Below are positions 26,746 to 35,967 of a stretch of DNA of 64,000 nt, piece by piece (the stretch's first letter is position 1; each line of letters starts with the position of its first letter). The position numbers and the translations under genes were made by a program. Below the pieces are notes generated by a model that was not told where the DNA came from, did no database searches, and saw nothing but the letters and a program-made list of their open reading frames with translations. The stretch is taken from positions 1 through 64,000 of the forward strand of contig NZ_JAJUWS010000016.1 of the NCBI RefSeq assembly GCF_021390475.1. Reading direction: 5' to 3'. This DNA comes from Streptomyces sp. ST2-7A. GTDB taxonomy: Bacteria > Actinomycetota > Actinomycetes > Streptomycetales > Streptomycetaceae.

Positions 26746-29082
26746 TCAGTCGGTGTGCCGGACGGTTTCGGTGAGTGTCGCGTACGCCACGATGTTCGCG
26801 TCGTAGCCGCCCTCCGGCGTCCACCGGCCGCCGCAGGTGATCAGCCGCAACTGCGGCGTCCCCACCGCGCCGTACACCCGCTCGTCGGGGAACTCCGCTT
26901 TCGGGTACTGCTCGACGGCCTCCACGGTGAAGACCGCCGTGGTGTCGTCGGCCCGGTCCACCTCGATGACCTCGCCGGGCTCCAGCATCCCCAGGCCCGC
27001 GAACGCCGCCGGGCCCTCCCGGGTGTCCAGGTGGCCGACGAGCAGAGCGGCGCCGCGCTCGCCCGGCGAGACCCCGCCGGCGTACCAGGCGGCGCGCATG
27101 GCGTCCTCCTCGGCCGGGGACGGCGGACCGCCGTCCGGGTCCAGGTCCGCGCCGAAGACCTCCACGTCGGCCCGCAGCCACGGGATCCGCACCCGGGTCG
27201 GCTCGGCCCGTTCCATCCCGGGGTCGGCCCCGGGCACGACCTCGGCGCCGTCGCCGGCGGCCGGGTCCCGATCCGTGCCGCTCACCGGCGCGGCGGCGGC
27301 CCGGGAGGGGGTCTCCGCCCCCGGTGTCGGCGCGGCGGCGGCCAGCGTCACGCACAGCACCACGGAGGCCGTCGCCATCACCATCTCCAGGCCGCGACGG
27401 CGCGGGGCCAGTCGTTGCGGACGGGTCAGGCCGGTGGCGGCGAACCGCCGGGCCCGGGAGCGGGAGGCCAGCCGGCGCCAGGGAACCAGGGGCAGGTGCC
27501 AGGGCACCCGACCCAGCAGGCGGGCCCCGGCGTGGTAGCGGCGCTCCAGCCACAGGTCCACCTGGTCCAACATCCGGCGCACCCTCTCCCGAAAGGCCCG
27601 CACGCGGTCCCGCAGCACGCGGATCGGCCCCCGCCGGCGGTGTCGGGGGCGCCGGGGTTCGGGCCCGTCGGGGCCGGCGGAGCCGGGGGGCGTGGCCTCG
27701 GGGCCGGGCGGGGGCTCCGTGCCCCGGGCGGATTCCCCCGCGAACCCCGGCCCCTTCACGGGTCTCCCGATGCCCCACCGGGCGAACACGCCGCCGGCGT
27801 CGCACGTCTCGTCCGTTTCGCCGGTTCCCATCGGGTCCCACGGGCCGTCGGGGGCGGTCGCGCCGGCGGGCGTGGTGACGGCGGTCGTTCCGGGAGGTCG
27901 TCCCGTCCCGCCGGCCCCGGTCGGGCCGGTCGGCCCGGAGGACTCCGGTTCCCGGCCGGTACCGGGGGCTCCCGCCGGGGAGGTCGGTCGAACGCGCCCA
28001 CGCCGGACGGCCGCTCCCGTCGGGGCGGTGGAACCGCTCGGCACGGGTGCCGACCCCGTGGCCCACTCGGTGCGGGACGGTGACACCGGCCCACCGATCG
28101 GGTCCGGTCCGGACATCCGGGCCGGGACGTCCGATCCGGGCTCCGGGGCCGCCCCTTCCGGTCCGCCCGGGCTTCCCGGTCCGCCCGGTCCTCCCGGTCC
28201 GGACGGGCTTCCCGATCCGGACGGTCCGAGGGGCCCCGCCGAGCCGGTGACGCCGAGGCCGGCCGTGCCCGACGCGGGGGCCCGCGATGCCGTGCCGGTG
28301 GGCCGGAGGGGGTCGGTTGTCCCGCCCGAAGGGGCCGACCCGGCGCGTTCGCGGGGCACGGGCGCTTCCGAGGGGGTGGGCGAGTCGCCCGACGCGTCGG
28401 CCGTCTTCGCCCGGGACGGGTCGGCCGATCCGGCGGGCCCACCCGAGCGGCCGGGATCGTTGCGCGGGCTCATCCCGTCCGTGTCGGTCCCGGTGTCGGT
28501 GACGGCCCCGACGAGGGTCGGGGTTCGGAGGGGTGGGATTCGGAGGGGTGGGGTCGGTCCGTCCGGCGTGGCCGGGGCGGTGGATGGCGCGGGATCGGCC
28601 GCCCCGACCCGCTCGTTCGTCTTCTCCACCGGCGCGATTCCACCCGTTTCGGTCGGGACGCCGGGCCTCTCGGGGGGCACGGCTCGATGTGGGGTGGTCG
28701 GCCCGTCCGGCGTGGCGGCCGACGTCTTCGCCGGCGGCGGCCCGGTCGTCTCGCGCAGCCCGTTCGGACCGTCCTGCGGGGGATCGCCACCCCTTTCGGA
28801 CACGGCGGTGGCCCTCCCGGTGCCCGCCGGCCGGCCCGGTGGGGTCGGTCCACTCCACCCGGCCGAGGGGTCCCCTCCGCCCGACCGGGGCGGTTCCGCG
28901 GCGGCGGCACGGCGGAATCCGCGCCGGCCGGGGGTCCCCGGCTCCCGTAGTTCACGGAGTCGGTCCAGGCCGCCCATTCCCTCGATCCGGTCGTCGCGGT
29001 GGCGCCGCGTCAACCACGACAGGCCCCACACACCGTGCGGGACCCCGGCCATCCTCGTCATGCCGGTCATCACCCTGCTCAC
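26746..29082 (-). CDS. Class-F-like sortase with very long low-complexity N-terminus
   Basis: 778 residues if read from 29082. The last 180 are a sortase domain: VRIPWLRADVEVFG, the catalytic histidine in LLVGHLDTREGP (about 684) and cysteine in LRLITCGGRW (about 750), then GGYDANIVAYATL. A single membrane helix (EMVMATASVVLCVTLAAAA, near 570) precedes it, and a basic segment with RVLRDRVRAFRERVRRML comes before that. The first ~480 residues are Pro/Gly/Ser/Thr-rich with collagen-like triplets and low third-position GC, so the real start may lie far downstream, near 27700. It would join surface proteins to the wall; a candidate partner lies next upstream. Confidence 0.68.
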   Translation of the reverse strand: MSRVMTGMTRMAGVPHGVWGLSWLTRRHRDDRIEGMGGLDRLRELREPGTPGRRGFRRAAAAEPPRSGGGDPSAGWSGPTPPGRPAGTGRATAVSERGGDPPQDGPNGLRETTGPPPAKTSAATPDGPTTPHRAVPPERPGVPTETGGIAPVEKTNERVGAADPAPSTAPATPDGPTPPLRIPPLRTPTLVGAVTDTGTDTDGMSPRNDPGRSGGPAGSADPSRAKTADASGDSPTPSEAPVPRERAGSAPSGGTTDPLRPTGTASRAPASGTAGLGVTGSAGPLGPSGSGSPSGPGGPGGPGSPGGPEGAAPEPGSDVPARMSGPDPIGGPVSPSRTEWATGSAPVPSGSTAPTGAAVRRGRVRPTSPAGAPGTGREPESSGPTGPTGAGGTGRPPGTTAVTTPAGATAPDGPWDPMGTGETDETCDAGGVFARWGIGRPVKGPGFAGESARGTEPPPGPEATPPGSAGPDGPEPRRPRHRRRGPIRVLRDRVRAFRERVRRMLDQVDLWLERRYHAGARLLGRVPWHLPLVPWRRLASRSRARRFAATGLTRPQRLAPRRRGLEMVMATASVVLCVTLAAAAPTPGAETPSRAAAAPVSGTDRDPAAGDGAEVVPGADPGMERAEPTRVRIPWLRADVEVFGADLDPDGGPPSPAEEDAMRAAWYAGGVSPGERGAALLVGHLDTREGPAAFAGLGMLEPGEVIEVDRADDTTAVFTVEAVEQYPKAEFPDERVYGAVGTPQLRLITCGGRWTPEGGYDANIVAYATLTETVRHTD
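28159..28228. repeat. 9-base periodic collagen-like repeat
   Basis: Degenerate 9-bp units of the type CCCGGTCCG. Read on plus they give Gly-Pro-Pro triplets (GPPGLPGPPGPPGPDG), read on minus Gly-rich triplets (GPGGPGGPGSPGG). Both strands are open here for more than a kilobase. A 14-base direct repeat, TTCGGAGGGGTGGG, occurs twice in tandem nearby around 28524-28551. Confidence 0.7.
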
Positions 29083-29340
29083 CCGGGCTCACCCGCGGGT
29101 TCGCCCTGTGTCGTTCTCCTCGGCGTCGTCCCGGAGGGGGACGGTCGCCCGGTTCCGCGCCGGTCCGTCGGGGTCCGGTCGGGCCGGGAGGCGGCGCGGT
29201 GCGGTCGCTGCGGTCGGGCCGGCGTCCCTGTCGCGCCGGCGGTGGTGTTCGGTCGTTCGCCCCGGCCGGTCCGTGACCGGGACGGTGCGCGAACGGTGCG
29301 GCCCGTCCGGCGTCACCCACCGCCGATCGAGCCCCGGCGA

Positions 29341-29376
29341 CGGTCCCCGCCCGTGCCTGTCCACGGGCGGGGACCG
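29341..29376 (-). terminator. Hairpin terminator between surface protein and sortase genes
   Basis: Perfect 15-bp stem (CGGTCCCCGCCCGTG and complement) with a 6-base loop, about 100 bases beyond the surface-protein stop on the minus strand. The 395-base gap holds nothing else recognisable. Confidence 0.8.
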
Positions 29377-29477
29377 GTCGCGCACCCACCGGTGCTCGGG
29401 GACACCGGCGGGCGATCATGGGGACGGCCGGGACGGTGTGACGTCACCGACGGCCCGCCGCCGGCTCCGGCTCCGAC

Positions 29478-30047
29478 TCAGAAGCCGTGGCGCCCCAGCG
29501 CACGGCGGCGCGAGGTGAAGACGTACCCCAGCGCGCCCGCCGCGGCGATGCCACCGCCGATCGCCAGCGGGGTGGTGAAGTCGCCGCCCGCCGAGCCGCC
29601 GAAGCCGGCGGCGGCACCGCCGCTGGGGGTGGCGGTGTAGGTGAAGGTGCCGGTCTGCACCTGGCCGTCGGCGCAGTTGACGTTGATCTGGTAGACGCGG
29701 CCGGGCTGCAGGCCGGTGCTCCGGATCTGCCCGCGCCCCACCCACTGGCCGCTGTCGGCGCGCTGGAGGGTGATCGGTTCCCGGAGGGCGACGGAGGTGG
29801 CGCCACCGCTCGGGCGGCAGGTCGCCTTCACCGTCACCTGCGTGCCCGCGCCGCCGGAAGCCGGTGAGACGAGCAGCTTGCCGTGGGTCTCACCGCCGGC
29901 CCGCTTGCCGTCGTCGAGCACCTCATCGGCCACGGCGGTGCCGGCGGGGCCGAGGGCCATCAGGAGGGCGGCGGCGCCGGCCGCGATCCGCCCTGTGCGG
30001 GTGCGTTGTGCGGGAGTGGTTGCCCGGGTGGGGCACGTGCGGTGCAT
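29478..30047 (-). CDS. Secreted, C-terminally anchored surface protein
   Basis: 189 residues. A basic N-terminus with hydrophobic stretch GRIAAGAAALLMALGPAGTA and an AVADE cleavage-like end indicates export. The middle has an immunoglobulin-like layout: KLLVSPASGGAGTQVTVKAT with a cysteine, and RVYQINVNCADGQVQTGTFTYTA with a second. The end is a membrane helix and a positive tail (LAIGGGIAAAGALGYVF then SRRRALGRHGF), the layout of a sortase sorting signal, but no LPXTG or LAXTG is visible before it. The neighbouring sortase makes it a candidate substrate. Start at 30047 (GGAGG upstream) or 30110. Confidence 0.7.
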   Translation of the reverse strand: MHRTCPTRATTPAQRTRTGRIAAGAAALLMALGPAGTAVADEVLDDGKRAGGETHGKLLVSPASGGAGTQVTVKATCRPSGGATSVALREPITLQRADSGQWVGRGQIRSTGLQPGRVYQINVNCADGQVQTGTFTYTATPSGGAAAGFGGSAGGDFTTPLAIGGGIAAAGALGYVFTSRRRALGRHGF

Positions 30048-30784
30048 GGGACGTATGACCTCCGGGTCGATGGTCGTCACGCCGGGGGCATGACGGGCTT
30101 TCAGTGCCATGCGACCAGCGCCCTTCCCGACCCGCACCCGGAACGCGTCCCGGCGGGTGGTGCCGCTGCGCCGTACGGGTTGTCCGGGGCGTCGGCGTCA
30201 CCCGTCCGCCGCGACGTCCGACGCCGTGTCCGGGGTCGACGGGAGGGGCCGGGATCGGGCCCTCGACACCGGAAGGCCCGGTCAACGGGATCCCACGCGA
30301 AGGGATTTCGGGAGCGGGTCCCGTCCGGCGACCGACGGACACGCGGGATATCCGGGGGACGGAACGGTCGACCGGAGGGGTGAACTCTCCCTCCGCGCCC
30401 CGTCGCGCGTCCCTCCGGGGCACCGGAACGCCACGGATGGGGCAAAGGGGCCGGCGACGGGTGTCCGGGACCGGCGTTCGGCGCGAAGCCGGTCGGCCGC
30501 TGCGGCGGTGTGAGGCCCCGGGCGTCACGGGCGGTGGTCACGGGGAGAGGTCCACGCCCGGGGTGTGACGTGCGGTGGTGTGGGAGGAGCGCGGGCCGGG
30601 GCGGGGGCGTGTCGGAGTGCGCGACCCGGCGGCGCGCCACGGGCCCCGGCGCCGGGACGGGGAGCGGCTCGTCCCCCCGCCCCGGAGCGCCACCGCCCGT
30701 GGCGCGCGGCCGGGGTGGTGACGCGTCATCGGCGACCACGCGGTTCCGGGGCCGGCGACGTGCCGGACCCCGACCGGTCCCCGC
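30048..30784. other. Intergenic region without supported gene
   Basis: About 740 bases between the surface-protein promoter side and the exporter terminator. All open frames are Arg/Pro/Gly-rich composition artefacts; no domain, ribosome site plus codon-bias agreement or RNA gene was found. Confidence 0.55.
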
Positions 30785-30834
30785 GTACACCGGTCCCCGG
30801 GTACACCGGTGCCCCGGGTACACCGGTGCCCCGG
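30785..30834. repeat. 17-base tandem repeat, three copies
   Basis: GTACACCGGTGCCCCGG in tandem at 30785-30800 (one base short), 30801-30817 and 30818-30834. The last copy forms part of the left arm of the exporter terminator. Confidence 0.9.
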
Positions 30835-30859
30835 AACCCGGGCGGGTTCCGGGGCACCG
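30824..30859 (-). terminator. Terminator of the ABC exporter operon
   Basis: Perfect 16-bp stem (CGGTGCCCCGGAACCC and complement) with a GGGC loop, 31 bases beyond the permease stop. Confidence 0.88.
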
Positions 30860-30889
30860 ACGGCCCGTTCGGTTCCCCGGTTCAACCGG

Positions 30890-32581
30890 TCACTTCAACT
30901 CCAGGTCCCGGCGCCGGAGTCCGGCCAGGCCGAGCCACAGCAGCCCGGCCGCCAGGGCGGTGAGGATCACCAGCGGCGTCCACTCCATCTCCTGCGCGGG
31001 CAGGCGCGGCACATGGGTGAACGGGCTGAGGTTGACGAGCCACTGCGGGAAGTCCAACAGCCCGCCGAGATATCCCAGTACGAACGCGCCGATCGGCAGC
31101 ACCCAGGCGAGGGTGACGGCCCTCGGCGCCCAGCCGATCAGGGCGGCGGTCGCCCCGACCGTCAGCCACAGCGCCGGCCCGTACGCCAGCGAGGCGCCGA
31201 GCACGGAGCCCACCAGGTCGCCCTGGCCGAGGGTGGCGGCGCCGGTGACGCCCAGCACCAGACCACCGGCGACCAGCGCCGCCGTGCCGCCCAGCAGCGC
31301 GACCGCCAGGTGTCCGCCGGCCCAGCGGGACCGGGAGAGGCCGGTGGCCAGCAGGGACTCGGCCCGGCCGCCGGTCTCCTCGGCCCGCACCCGCAGCGAG
31401 GCGAGCACCGCGTACACGGCCGCCACGGTGGAGAGCGGGATCAGCACCATGGACACGAAGCTCTCGGTCAGCGTCGCCCCGCCGAGCTGCGCCAGGGACT
31501 CCTGGATCACGTCGACGTCGCCGAGCATCCCCTCCACCTCGCCGATCACCGACCCGTACATCGCGCCGAGCAGGGCGAGGCCGACCGCGAAGCCGACCAA
31601 CAGGCCACGCTGTAGGCGCAGCGCCATCCCGAAGGGGTGGGCGAGGGCATCGGACGCCCGGGGCCGGCCGCCCCGGGCGGCCCACAGGCCGGCGCCGACG
31701 TCGCGGCGGGTGCCGAGCACGTAGCCGAGGGCGGCGAGGCCGACGGCCAGGGCGAGGCACGGCAGCAGCGGCCACCACCGGTCGTCCACGAAGGCGAAGG
31801 TGCGCTGCGCCCAGCCGATGGGGGAGAGCCAGGACAGCCACACGCCGCCGCCCGCACCGCCCTCGGCGAGGTCGCCGGTGGCGTCACCGGCGGCCCGCAG
31901 GGCGTAGGCGGCGCCCACGGCGGCGAGTGCCATCCCGGAGGCGGCCCGGGTGTGCGCGGTCAGTTGGACGGTGACGGCCGCCGCGCCCGCGAAGACCAGG
32001 GCGACGGCGGTGTGCGCCAGCCCGTAGAGCAGGGCGCCGGACGCGGTGGTGCCCTCCGTGTCGAGACCGATGAGGGAGACGGCCATCAGCAGGCCGATGA
32101 GGAGGGAGGCGATGGCGGCGGCGGCGAGCGCGGCGGTCAGCTGGGCGTGCCGGCCCAGCACGCCGGCGCGCAGCAGTTCGGAACGGCCGGTCTCCTCCTC
32201 GTTGCGCGAGTGCCGGGTGACCGTCAGGACGGCCATCAGCGCGATGAGTACGCCGGTGAAGCCGATCATCTGATGGGCGAGCATGGAGGCGTAGGTGTAG
32301 TCGGTGAGGTACTCGGCGGGGCCGGTCATGGCCAGCCCGGCGGGCCCGCTCATCGACTCGATCAGGCCCTGCCGGGCCGCCTCGTCGGCGTAGGCGCCCT
32401 CGAAGGAACCGGCGCTCGCCACCGTGCCGAGCACCAGACCGACCGCCCACGCCGCCATGCGGACGCGGTCGCGGCGCAGGGCGAAACGCAGCAGGACGCC
32501 GGTGCCGACGAGGGTCGAGCCCCGGGAGTCGTCGCGCGGGGGCGCGGGCTTCTCCAACGGCACGGGACGGGTGGCGGTCAT
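30890..32581 (-). CDS. ABC exporter permease
   Basis: 563 residues with about twelve membrane helices, a tandem two-half ABC-2-type permease. [21 protein letters not shown] opens the first half; [22 protein letters not shown] and [22 protein letters not shown] are the matching cytoplasmic loops of the two halves, showing the internal duplication. It pairs with the ATPase whose stop overlaps its ATG (ATGA). Similar pairs export lipids or lipophilic drugs; substrate unknown. Confidence 0.88.
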   Translation of the reverse strand: MTATRPVPLEKPAPPRDDSRGSTLVGTGVLLRFALRRDRVRMAAWAVGLVLGTVASAGSFEGAYADEAARQGLIESMSGPAGLAMTGPAEYLTDYTYASMLAHQMIGFTGVLIALMAVLTVTRHSRNEEETGRSELLRAGVLGRHAQLTAALAAAAIASLLIGLLMAVSLIGLDTEGTTASGALLYGLAHTAVALVFAGAAAVTVQLTAHTRAASGMALAAVGAAYALRAAGDATGDLAEGGAGGGVWLSWLSPIGWAQRTFAFVDDRWWPLLPCLALAVGLAALGYVLGTRRDVGAGLWAARGGRPRASDALAHPFGMALRLQRGLLVGFAVGLALLGAMYGSVIGEVEGMLGDVDVIQESLAQLGGATLTESFVSMVLIPLSTVAAVYAVLASLRVRAEETGGRAESLLATGLSRSRWAGGHLAVALLGGTAALVAGGLVLGVTGAATLGQGDLVGSVLGASLAYGPALWLTVGATAALIGWAPRAVTLAWVLPIGAFVLGYLGGLLDFPQWLVNLSPFTHVPRLPAQEMEWTPLVILTALAAGLLWLGLAGLRRRDLELK

Positions 32582-33564
32582 CGCCCGGCCCCGTTCCCGC
32601 CGGTGGTGTCGGTGGCGTCGGCCCCGACGGGGGTGGCGGGGGCGGTTCCCGGCTCGTCCGGCGGGTGGGTGCCGTAGTGCCGGAGCATCAGCTCCTCCAG
32701 CGTCGGCGGGTGGCTGACCAGCGACCGCACACCGAGCCCGGCGAGTTCGCGCACGGTCTCCCCCAGGTGCTCACCGTCCACGGCGAAGCGCACCCTGCCG
32801 TCCTCGAAGCGCAGGTCGTGCACTCCGGGCAGCCGGCCGAGCCCCTCGACGGAGTCGGCGGGGGCGGCGGTCTCGGCCTCGATGGTGGTGCGGGTGAGGT
32901 GGCGCAACTCCCCGAGGGTGCCGGACTGCACGACCTTCCCCAGCCGGATGATGCTCACCCGGTCGCAGAGCTTCTCCACCTGGGCGAGGATGTGGCTGGA
33001 GAGCAGCACGGTGGCGCCGTCGGCGCGGGCCCGGGCGATCTCCTCCTGGAAGACGACCTCCATCAGCGGGTCGAGGCCGGCGGTCGGTTCGTCCAGCAGG
33101 AGCAGGTCCACCCTGGACGCCAGGGCGGCGATCAGGGCGACCTTCTGACGGTTGCCCTTGGAGTAGGAGCGCCCCTTCTTGGTGGGGTCGAGGTCGAAGC
33201 GTTCGGTGAGGTCGGCCCGTCGCTTCTCGTCGATGCCGCCGCGCAGTCGGGCGAGGAGGTCGATGGCCTCGCCGCCGGTCAGGTTGGGCCACAACTCGAC
33301 GTCGCCGGGCACGTAGGCCAGGCGACGGTGGAGGGCGACGGCGTCCCGCCAGGGGTCCCCGTCCAGGACCCGCGCGCTGCCGGAGTCGGCGCGCAGCAGG
33401 CCGAGCAGGACCCGGATGGCGGTGGACTTCCCGGCGCCGTTGGGCCCGAGGAAGCCGTGCACCTCCCCGGTGCGGACGGTCAGGTCGAGTCCGTCCAGGG
33501 CGCGGGTCTGGCCGAAGGTCTTGACCAGACCCGAGATGCTGATGGCATCGGTTGCCTCTGTCAT
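32578..33564 (-). CDS. ABC exporter ATP-binding protein
   Basis: 328 residues. Walker [10 protein letters not shown] near 40, Q-loop [14 protein letters not shown], diverged signature [15 protein letters not shown], Walker [16 protein letters not shown] and switch histidine LLSSHIL. The C-terminal 90 residues form a DUF4162-like regulatory region, typical of DrrA-type exporters. The ATG at 33564 lies only seven bases after a -10 hexamer, so its mRNA is probably leaderless. Expression is likely controlled by the palindrome overlapping its -35. Confidence 0.93.
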   Translation of the reverse strand: MTEATDAISISGLVKTFGQTRALDGLDLTVRTGEVHGFLGPNGAGKSTAIRVLLGLLRADSGSARVLDGDPWRDAVALHRRLAYVPGDVELWPNLTGGEAIDLLARLRGGIDEKRRADLTERFDLDPTKKGRSYSKGNRQKVALIAALASRVDLLLLDEPTAGLDPLMEVVFQEEIARARADGATVLLSSHILAQVEKLCDRVSIIRLGKVVQSGTLGELRHLTRTTIEAETAAPADSVEGLGRLPGVHDLRFEDGRVRFAVDGEHLGETVRELAGLGVRSLVSHPPTLEELMLRHYGTHPPDEPGTAPATPVGADATDTTGGNGAGR

Positions 33565-33610
33565 GATTTTGAGCCTACGCTTATTTCACAAATCTGTGAA
33601 TACTCCGAAA
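33541..33610. repeat. Duplicated promoter segment, copy A
   Basis: Aligns without gaps with 36633-36702 (offset 3092), 56 of 70 bases identical. This copy includes the first eight codons of the ABC ATPase and its promoter. Confidence 0.9.
33572..33600 (-). promoter_or_regulatory. ABC exporter promoter with palindromic operator
   Basis: On the minus strand: -35 TTCACA (33595-33600), 17-base spacer, -10 TAGGCT (33572-33577), ATG seven bases on. The perfect palindrome TTCACA-AATC-TGTGAA (33585-33600) covers the -35 and is the likely operator of the GbsR/MarR protein encoded at 36.8 kb. Confidence 0.72.
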
Positions 33611-33711
33611 GTGGAGGGCTGTCGAGGGTGTGGTGGGGCCGTCCCGACGCGCGGGAACGCCCTCCGACGCGGCGTCGGGGGCGTTCCGGTGGGGCGGGGG
33701 CGGGGGCGGGG

Positions 33712-33897
33712 TCAGCGGCGGGTGAGGTGGGTGAAGGCTCGCCAGGCGTCGTGGTGGATGGTGAGGGTGGGGCCGTCGGGGCGCTTGCTGTCGCGGACCG
33801 GCACCACTCCGGGGACCCCGTCGGCGACTTCGAGGCACTGCCCGTTATCCACGCCGCTGTAGGTGGATTTCCGCCATGTGTGTGACTCAATCTGCAT
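33712..33897 (-). CDS. DUF397 domain-containing protein
   Basis: 61 residues. SHTWRKSTYSGVDNGQCLEVAD, then VPVRDSKRPDGPTLTIHHDAW and FTHLTR: a complete DUF397 protein. These are small partners of XRE regulators in Streptomyces (abaA and whiJ-type loci) and are thought to modulate them. The ATG at 33897 has AAGGAG at seven bases and lies inside the end of the XRE gene (11-base overlap). Confidence 0.93.
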   Translation of the reverse strand: MQIESHTWRKSTYSGVDNGQCLEVADGVPGVVPVRDSKRPDGPTLTIHHDAWRAFTHLTRR

Positions 33898-34717
33898 CTT
33901 CACACTCCTTCAAATATCGCTGGATCAGTTCCAGCGATTCGGTTGGTGTCAGAGCGTTCACTTTCGCGGTGTCCATCATTTCCAGCAGTTGGCTCACCCG
34001 GGTGGGGGAATCCGTGGGTTCTCCGCTCGCGAATGACTCGACCGTTGCCACCGTGGGCCCGTCTCGCAGTGATAGCACGGTGAGGCTACCCCCGTGCATG
34101 GCGTGGATGCCGCGTGCCACGGGGTGGATCTGGATCGTCACGTGAGGGCGGTCGGCGATATCCAGTAGGAAGCGGAATTGCTCATACATCGCATCTTTCG
34201 TGGAGATTGCTCGCATCAGCGCGCATTCGTCCACCACCACCCAGTACAGGGGCGGGTCCTCCCGGTCGAAAATCCGCTTCCGGGCCATGCGCGCGTCCAC
34301 GCGTGCCGCGATGCTCTCCGCCGACTCCCGGGGGAGGCCCTTCGACAGCAGTTCCCGCGCGTATTCCTCGGTCTGGAGCAGTCCCGGGATGACGCTGCTG
34401 GTGAATGCCTGGACGCGGACCGCCTCGCTCTCGCGCCGCACGATCATTCGCCCGTAGTCGGCGACCAACTCGGTCTGCGCGGTGGCCAGTAGGGACGTGA
34501 AGGGCAGGGGAGGGGTGAAGAGTTCGTCGAGTGCCCGGGCCATTTCCTCGGAGGGTAGGCGCCGTCCCCGTTCCACATCCGCGATATGGGACGGCGCGTA
34601 TCGGATTCGCGCGGACAGGGCTCGCTGCGAGAGTTCGTGAACCTGTCTCAGGTTTCTCAGCTGCTGGGGAATGAGGCCGGCCGTGGTGGGCGGGGAATCG
34701 TCATGACGTGCGTCCAT
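33887..34717 (-). CDS. XRE family regulator with DUF5753 domain
   Basis: 276 residues. N-terminal helix-turn-helix: LRNLRQVHELSQRALSARI and SHIADVERGRRLPSEEMARAL. The DUF5753 region follows: VQAFTSSVIPGLLQTEEYAR, WVVVDECALMRAI, QFRFLLDIADRPHVTIQIHP and HGGSLTVLSL. This is the WhiJ-like class that partners DUF397 proteins and often influences development or antibiotic production. Third-position GC is lower than in flanking genes, consistent with the island being foreign to its surroundings. Start at 34717 (AAGGGA upstream). Confidence 0.92.
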   Translation of the reverse strand: MDARHDDSPPTTAGLIPQQLRNLRQVHELSQRALSARIRYAPSHIADVERGRRLPSEEMARALDELFTPPLPFTSLLATAQTELVADYGRMIVRRESEAVRVQAFTSSVIPGLLQTEEYARELLSKGLPRESAESIAARVDARMARKRIFDREDPPLYWVVVDECALMRAISTKDAMYEQFRFLLDIADRPHVTIQIHPVARGIHAMHGGSLTVLSLRDGPTVATVESFASGEPTDSPTRVSQLLEMMDTAKVNALTPTESLELIQRYLKECEDAD

Positions 34718-34734
34718 CGAATACCCGTTCCCTT

Positions 34735-34785
34735 CGGTGCTCGCGGCTCCTTTTGCGAGCACCGTAGGGCACACACACCGGGTGT
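34735..34785. promoter_or_regulatory. Divergent control region of the XRE gene and the small-ORF operon
   Basis: Two palindromes: CGGTGCTCGC with its complement around a 10-base spacer (34735-34764) and ACACCGGGTGT (34775-34785). They lie between divergent starts 89 bases apart and are candidate sites for the XRE protein. Confidence 0.5.
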
Positions 34786-34805
34786 TTCTCACGCATTGTT
34801 GATGT

Positions 34806-35111
34806 GTGACTACCGAGCGAATGAATGATTCGGATCGTCCGCCTCCATCCCTGCCCCGGCGTCGGCGGCTCACGGATGCCGAGGTGAGGGCCATGTTGGA
34901 ACGCGCGCGGCTGCCCCGACCGGAGATCGACGACGCGATCGTGGCGGCCTCACTCGAACGCCTGCGCCGGGAGTGTGCCGCGCGGTGGGCGGAGGTTGAC
35001 ACCGGACCGCCCGTGTCGGAGGTGGCCGTGTCGGCGTTGTTCCGGGGTGGAGGGACGGTGCGCGCGGTGGATGGGTCGGGCGGGTTGGTCGAGAGCGGTG
35101 AGGACCGGTGA
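34806..35111 (+). CDS. Small protein of unknown function (first of a coupled chain)
   Basis: 101 residues, no domain recognised. A basic patch PRRRRLTDAEVRAMLERARL is followed by helical DDAIVAASLERLRRECAARW; the tail is Gly/Val-rich. Third-position GC is moderate. GTG start; its stop overlaps the next GTG (GTGA). Divergent from the XRE regulator. Confidence 0.55.
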   Translation: MTTERMNDSDRPPPSLPRRRRLTDAEVRAMLERARLPRPEIDDAIVAASLERLRRECAARWAEVDTGPPVSEVAVSALFRGGGTVRAVDGSGGLVESGEDR

Positions 35112-35749
35112 CGTACCCGTCCGGGAATCCCCGAAAGAGGGGAAATTCGAACTCCTGGCGCATTTTCCGGAGGGGTAACGAGAAAGCGCCCGGGCGACTG
35201 TCGCCACAGTCCCCGGGCATGGCCGATCCGCATTTCAGGAATGGACTCGACATGCACCACCGTAACCGGTCCCACCGTCGGGAACGACCTGCCATTCGCC
35301 GATGGTGGGATCGCCTCGTCGGGGCGGGCACCGGCGGGCACCGCGCGGGCGGGACGGGCGCTCCCGCGCCGGCCGCCCCGGAGGCCAATCGGACACGGAG
35401 GAAACCCGGCCCGTCGTACCGTTCCCGTCCGGCGCGCCCCACCGCGCGGCCGGTTCCCCCCGACCCGGCGCCTCCCGGGCACCCCGCGCGGGTGTTCGTT
35501 CCGGCCCCCCGCCGTTCCCCGGAGAACACCGCCCGGGGCGTCGATCCCGGCATCGCCCCGGTCGGTGGGCGCCGGGTGCCCCCGGTGCGACGTCCCGCCG
35601 CCGGCCCCGTCACCCGCCTCGGTGTCCGGGCGGCGCAGTGGAAGCGGCGTGCCGTGCTGCGTCTGGCCGTGCGGGGTATCGACTGGCCCCCGCCGTCGAT
35701 TCACGGCGTCCGGCAGTCCCGCCGCGTCCGGGTGGGGGTGATCGCGTGA
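35108..35749 (+). CDS. Arg/Pro-rich protein of unknown function
   Basis: 213 residues from the coupled GTG at 35108, or 165 from the ATG at 35252 (AGGA upstream). Low complexity and strongly basic; the most protein-like part is the end, WKRRAVLRLAVRGIDWPPPS then VRQSRRVRVGVI. The first 37 codons have about 76 percent G/C third positions and include a hairpin, so the later start deserves weight. No function assigned. Confidence 0.45.
   Translation: MTYPSGNPRKRGNSNSWRIFRRGNEKAPGRLSPQSPGMADPHFRNGLDMHHRNRSHRRERPAIRRWWDRLVGAGTGGHRAGGTGAPAPAAPEANRTRRKPGPSYRSRPARPTARPVPPDPAPPGHPARVFVPAPRRSPENTARGVDPGIAPVGGRRVPPVRRPAAGPVTRLGVRAAQWKRRAVLRLAVRGIDWPPPSIHGVRQSRRVRVGVIA
35188..35218 (+). terminator. Hairpin inside or before the second island ORF
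   Basis: GCCCGGG / CCCGGGC outer arms and ACTGT / ACAGT inner arms around a CGCC loop. If a terminator, it would end the first ORF's transcript and favour the start at 35252 for the next. Confidence 0.45.
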
Positions 35750-35967
35750 CCGCGCGATTCCCGTGCCTGCGTCGGTGTGCGCCCGAGCCGCTTCCGGGCA
35801 GTGACCGGCACGTCTGCCACCCCTGCCGCATCGGCCTGCACCACTCCTGCACCGGGCGGGAGACCCGGCGCGATCCCGAGGTGCCCGGCGTGGTCTACCT
35901 CGGGTGCTCGTGCCCGGGGTGCGACCCGGGCCCGAGCGACCCCGCGGCGGCCGGTGGGGCGTCGTGA
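35746..35967 (+). CDS. Small cysteine-rich, probably zinc-binding protein
   Basis: 73 residues with eight cysteines at 7, 11, 24, 27, 35, 54, 56 and 59, plus histidines at 22, 25, 32 and 33. FPCLRRC, HVCHPCRIGLHHSC and LGCSCPGC are the clusters. This density suggests a zinc finger or ribbon-like fold. No known family recognised. GTG start overlaps the preceding stop and its own stop overlaps the next GTG. Confidence 0.6.
   Translation: MTARFPCLRRCAPEPLPGSDRHVCHPCRIGLHHSCTGRETRRDPEVPGVVYLGCSCPGCDPGPSDPAAAGGAS

Noticed and set aside
27692..29518. 608-residue plus-strand ORF with collagen-like triplets
   Set aside because: No ribosome site or domain; overlaps the sortase frame on the other strand. 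Kept only as part of the repeat finding.
30101..30823. Arg/Pro-rich ORFs on both strands between surface protein and exporter
   Set aside because: No domain or ribosome site and overlapping open frames on both strands.
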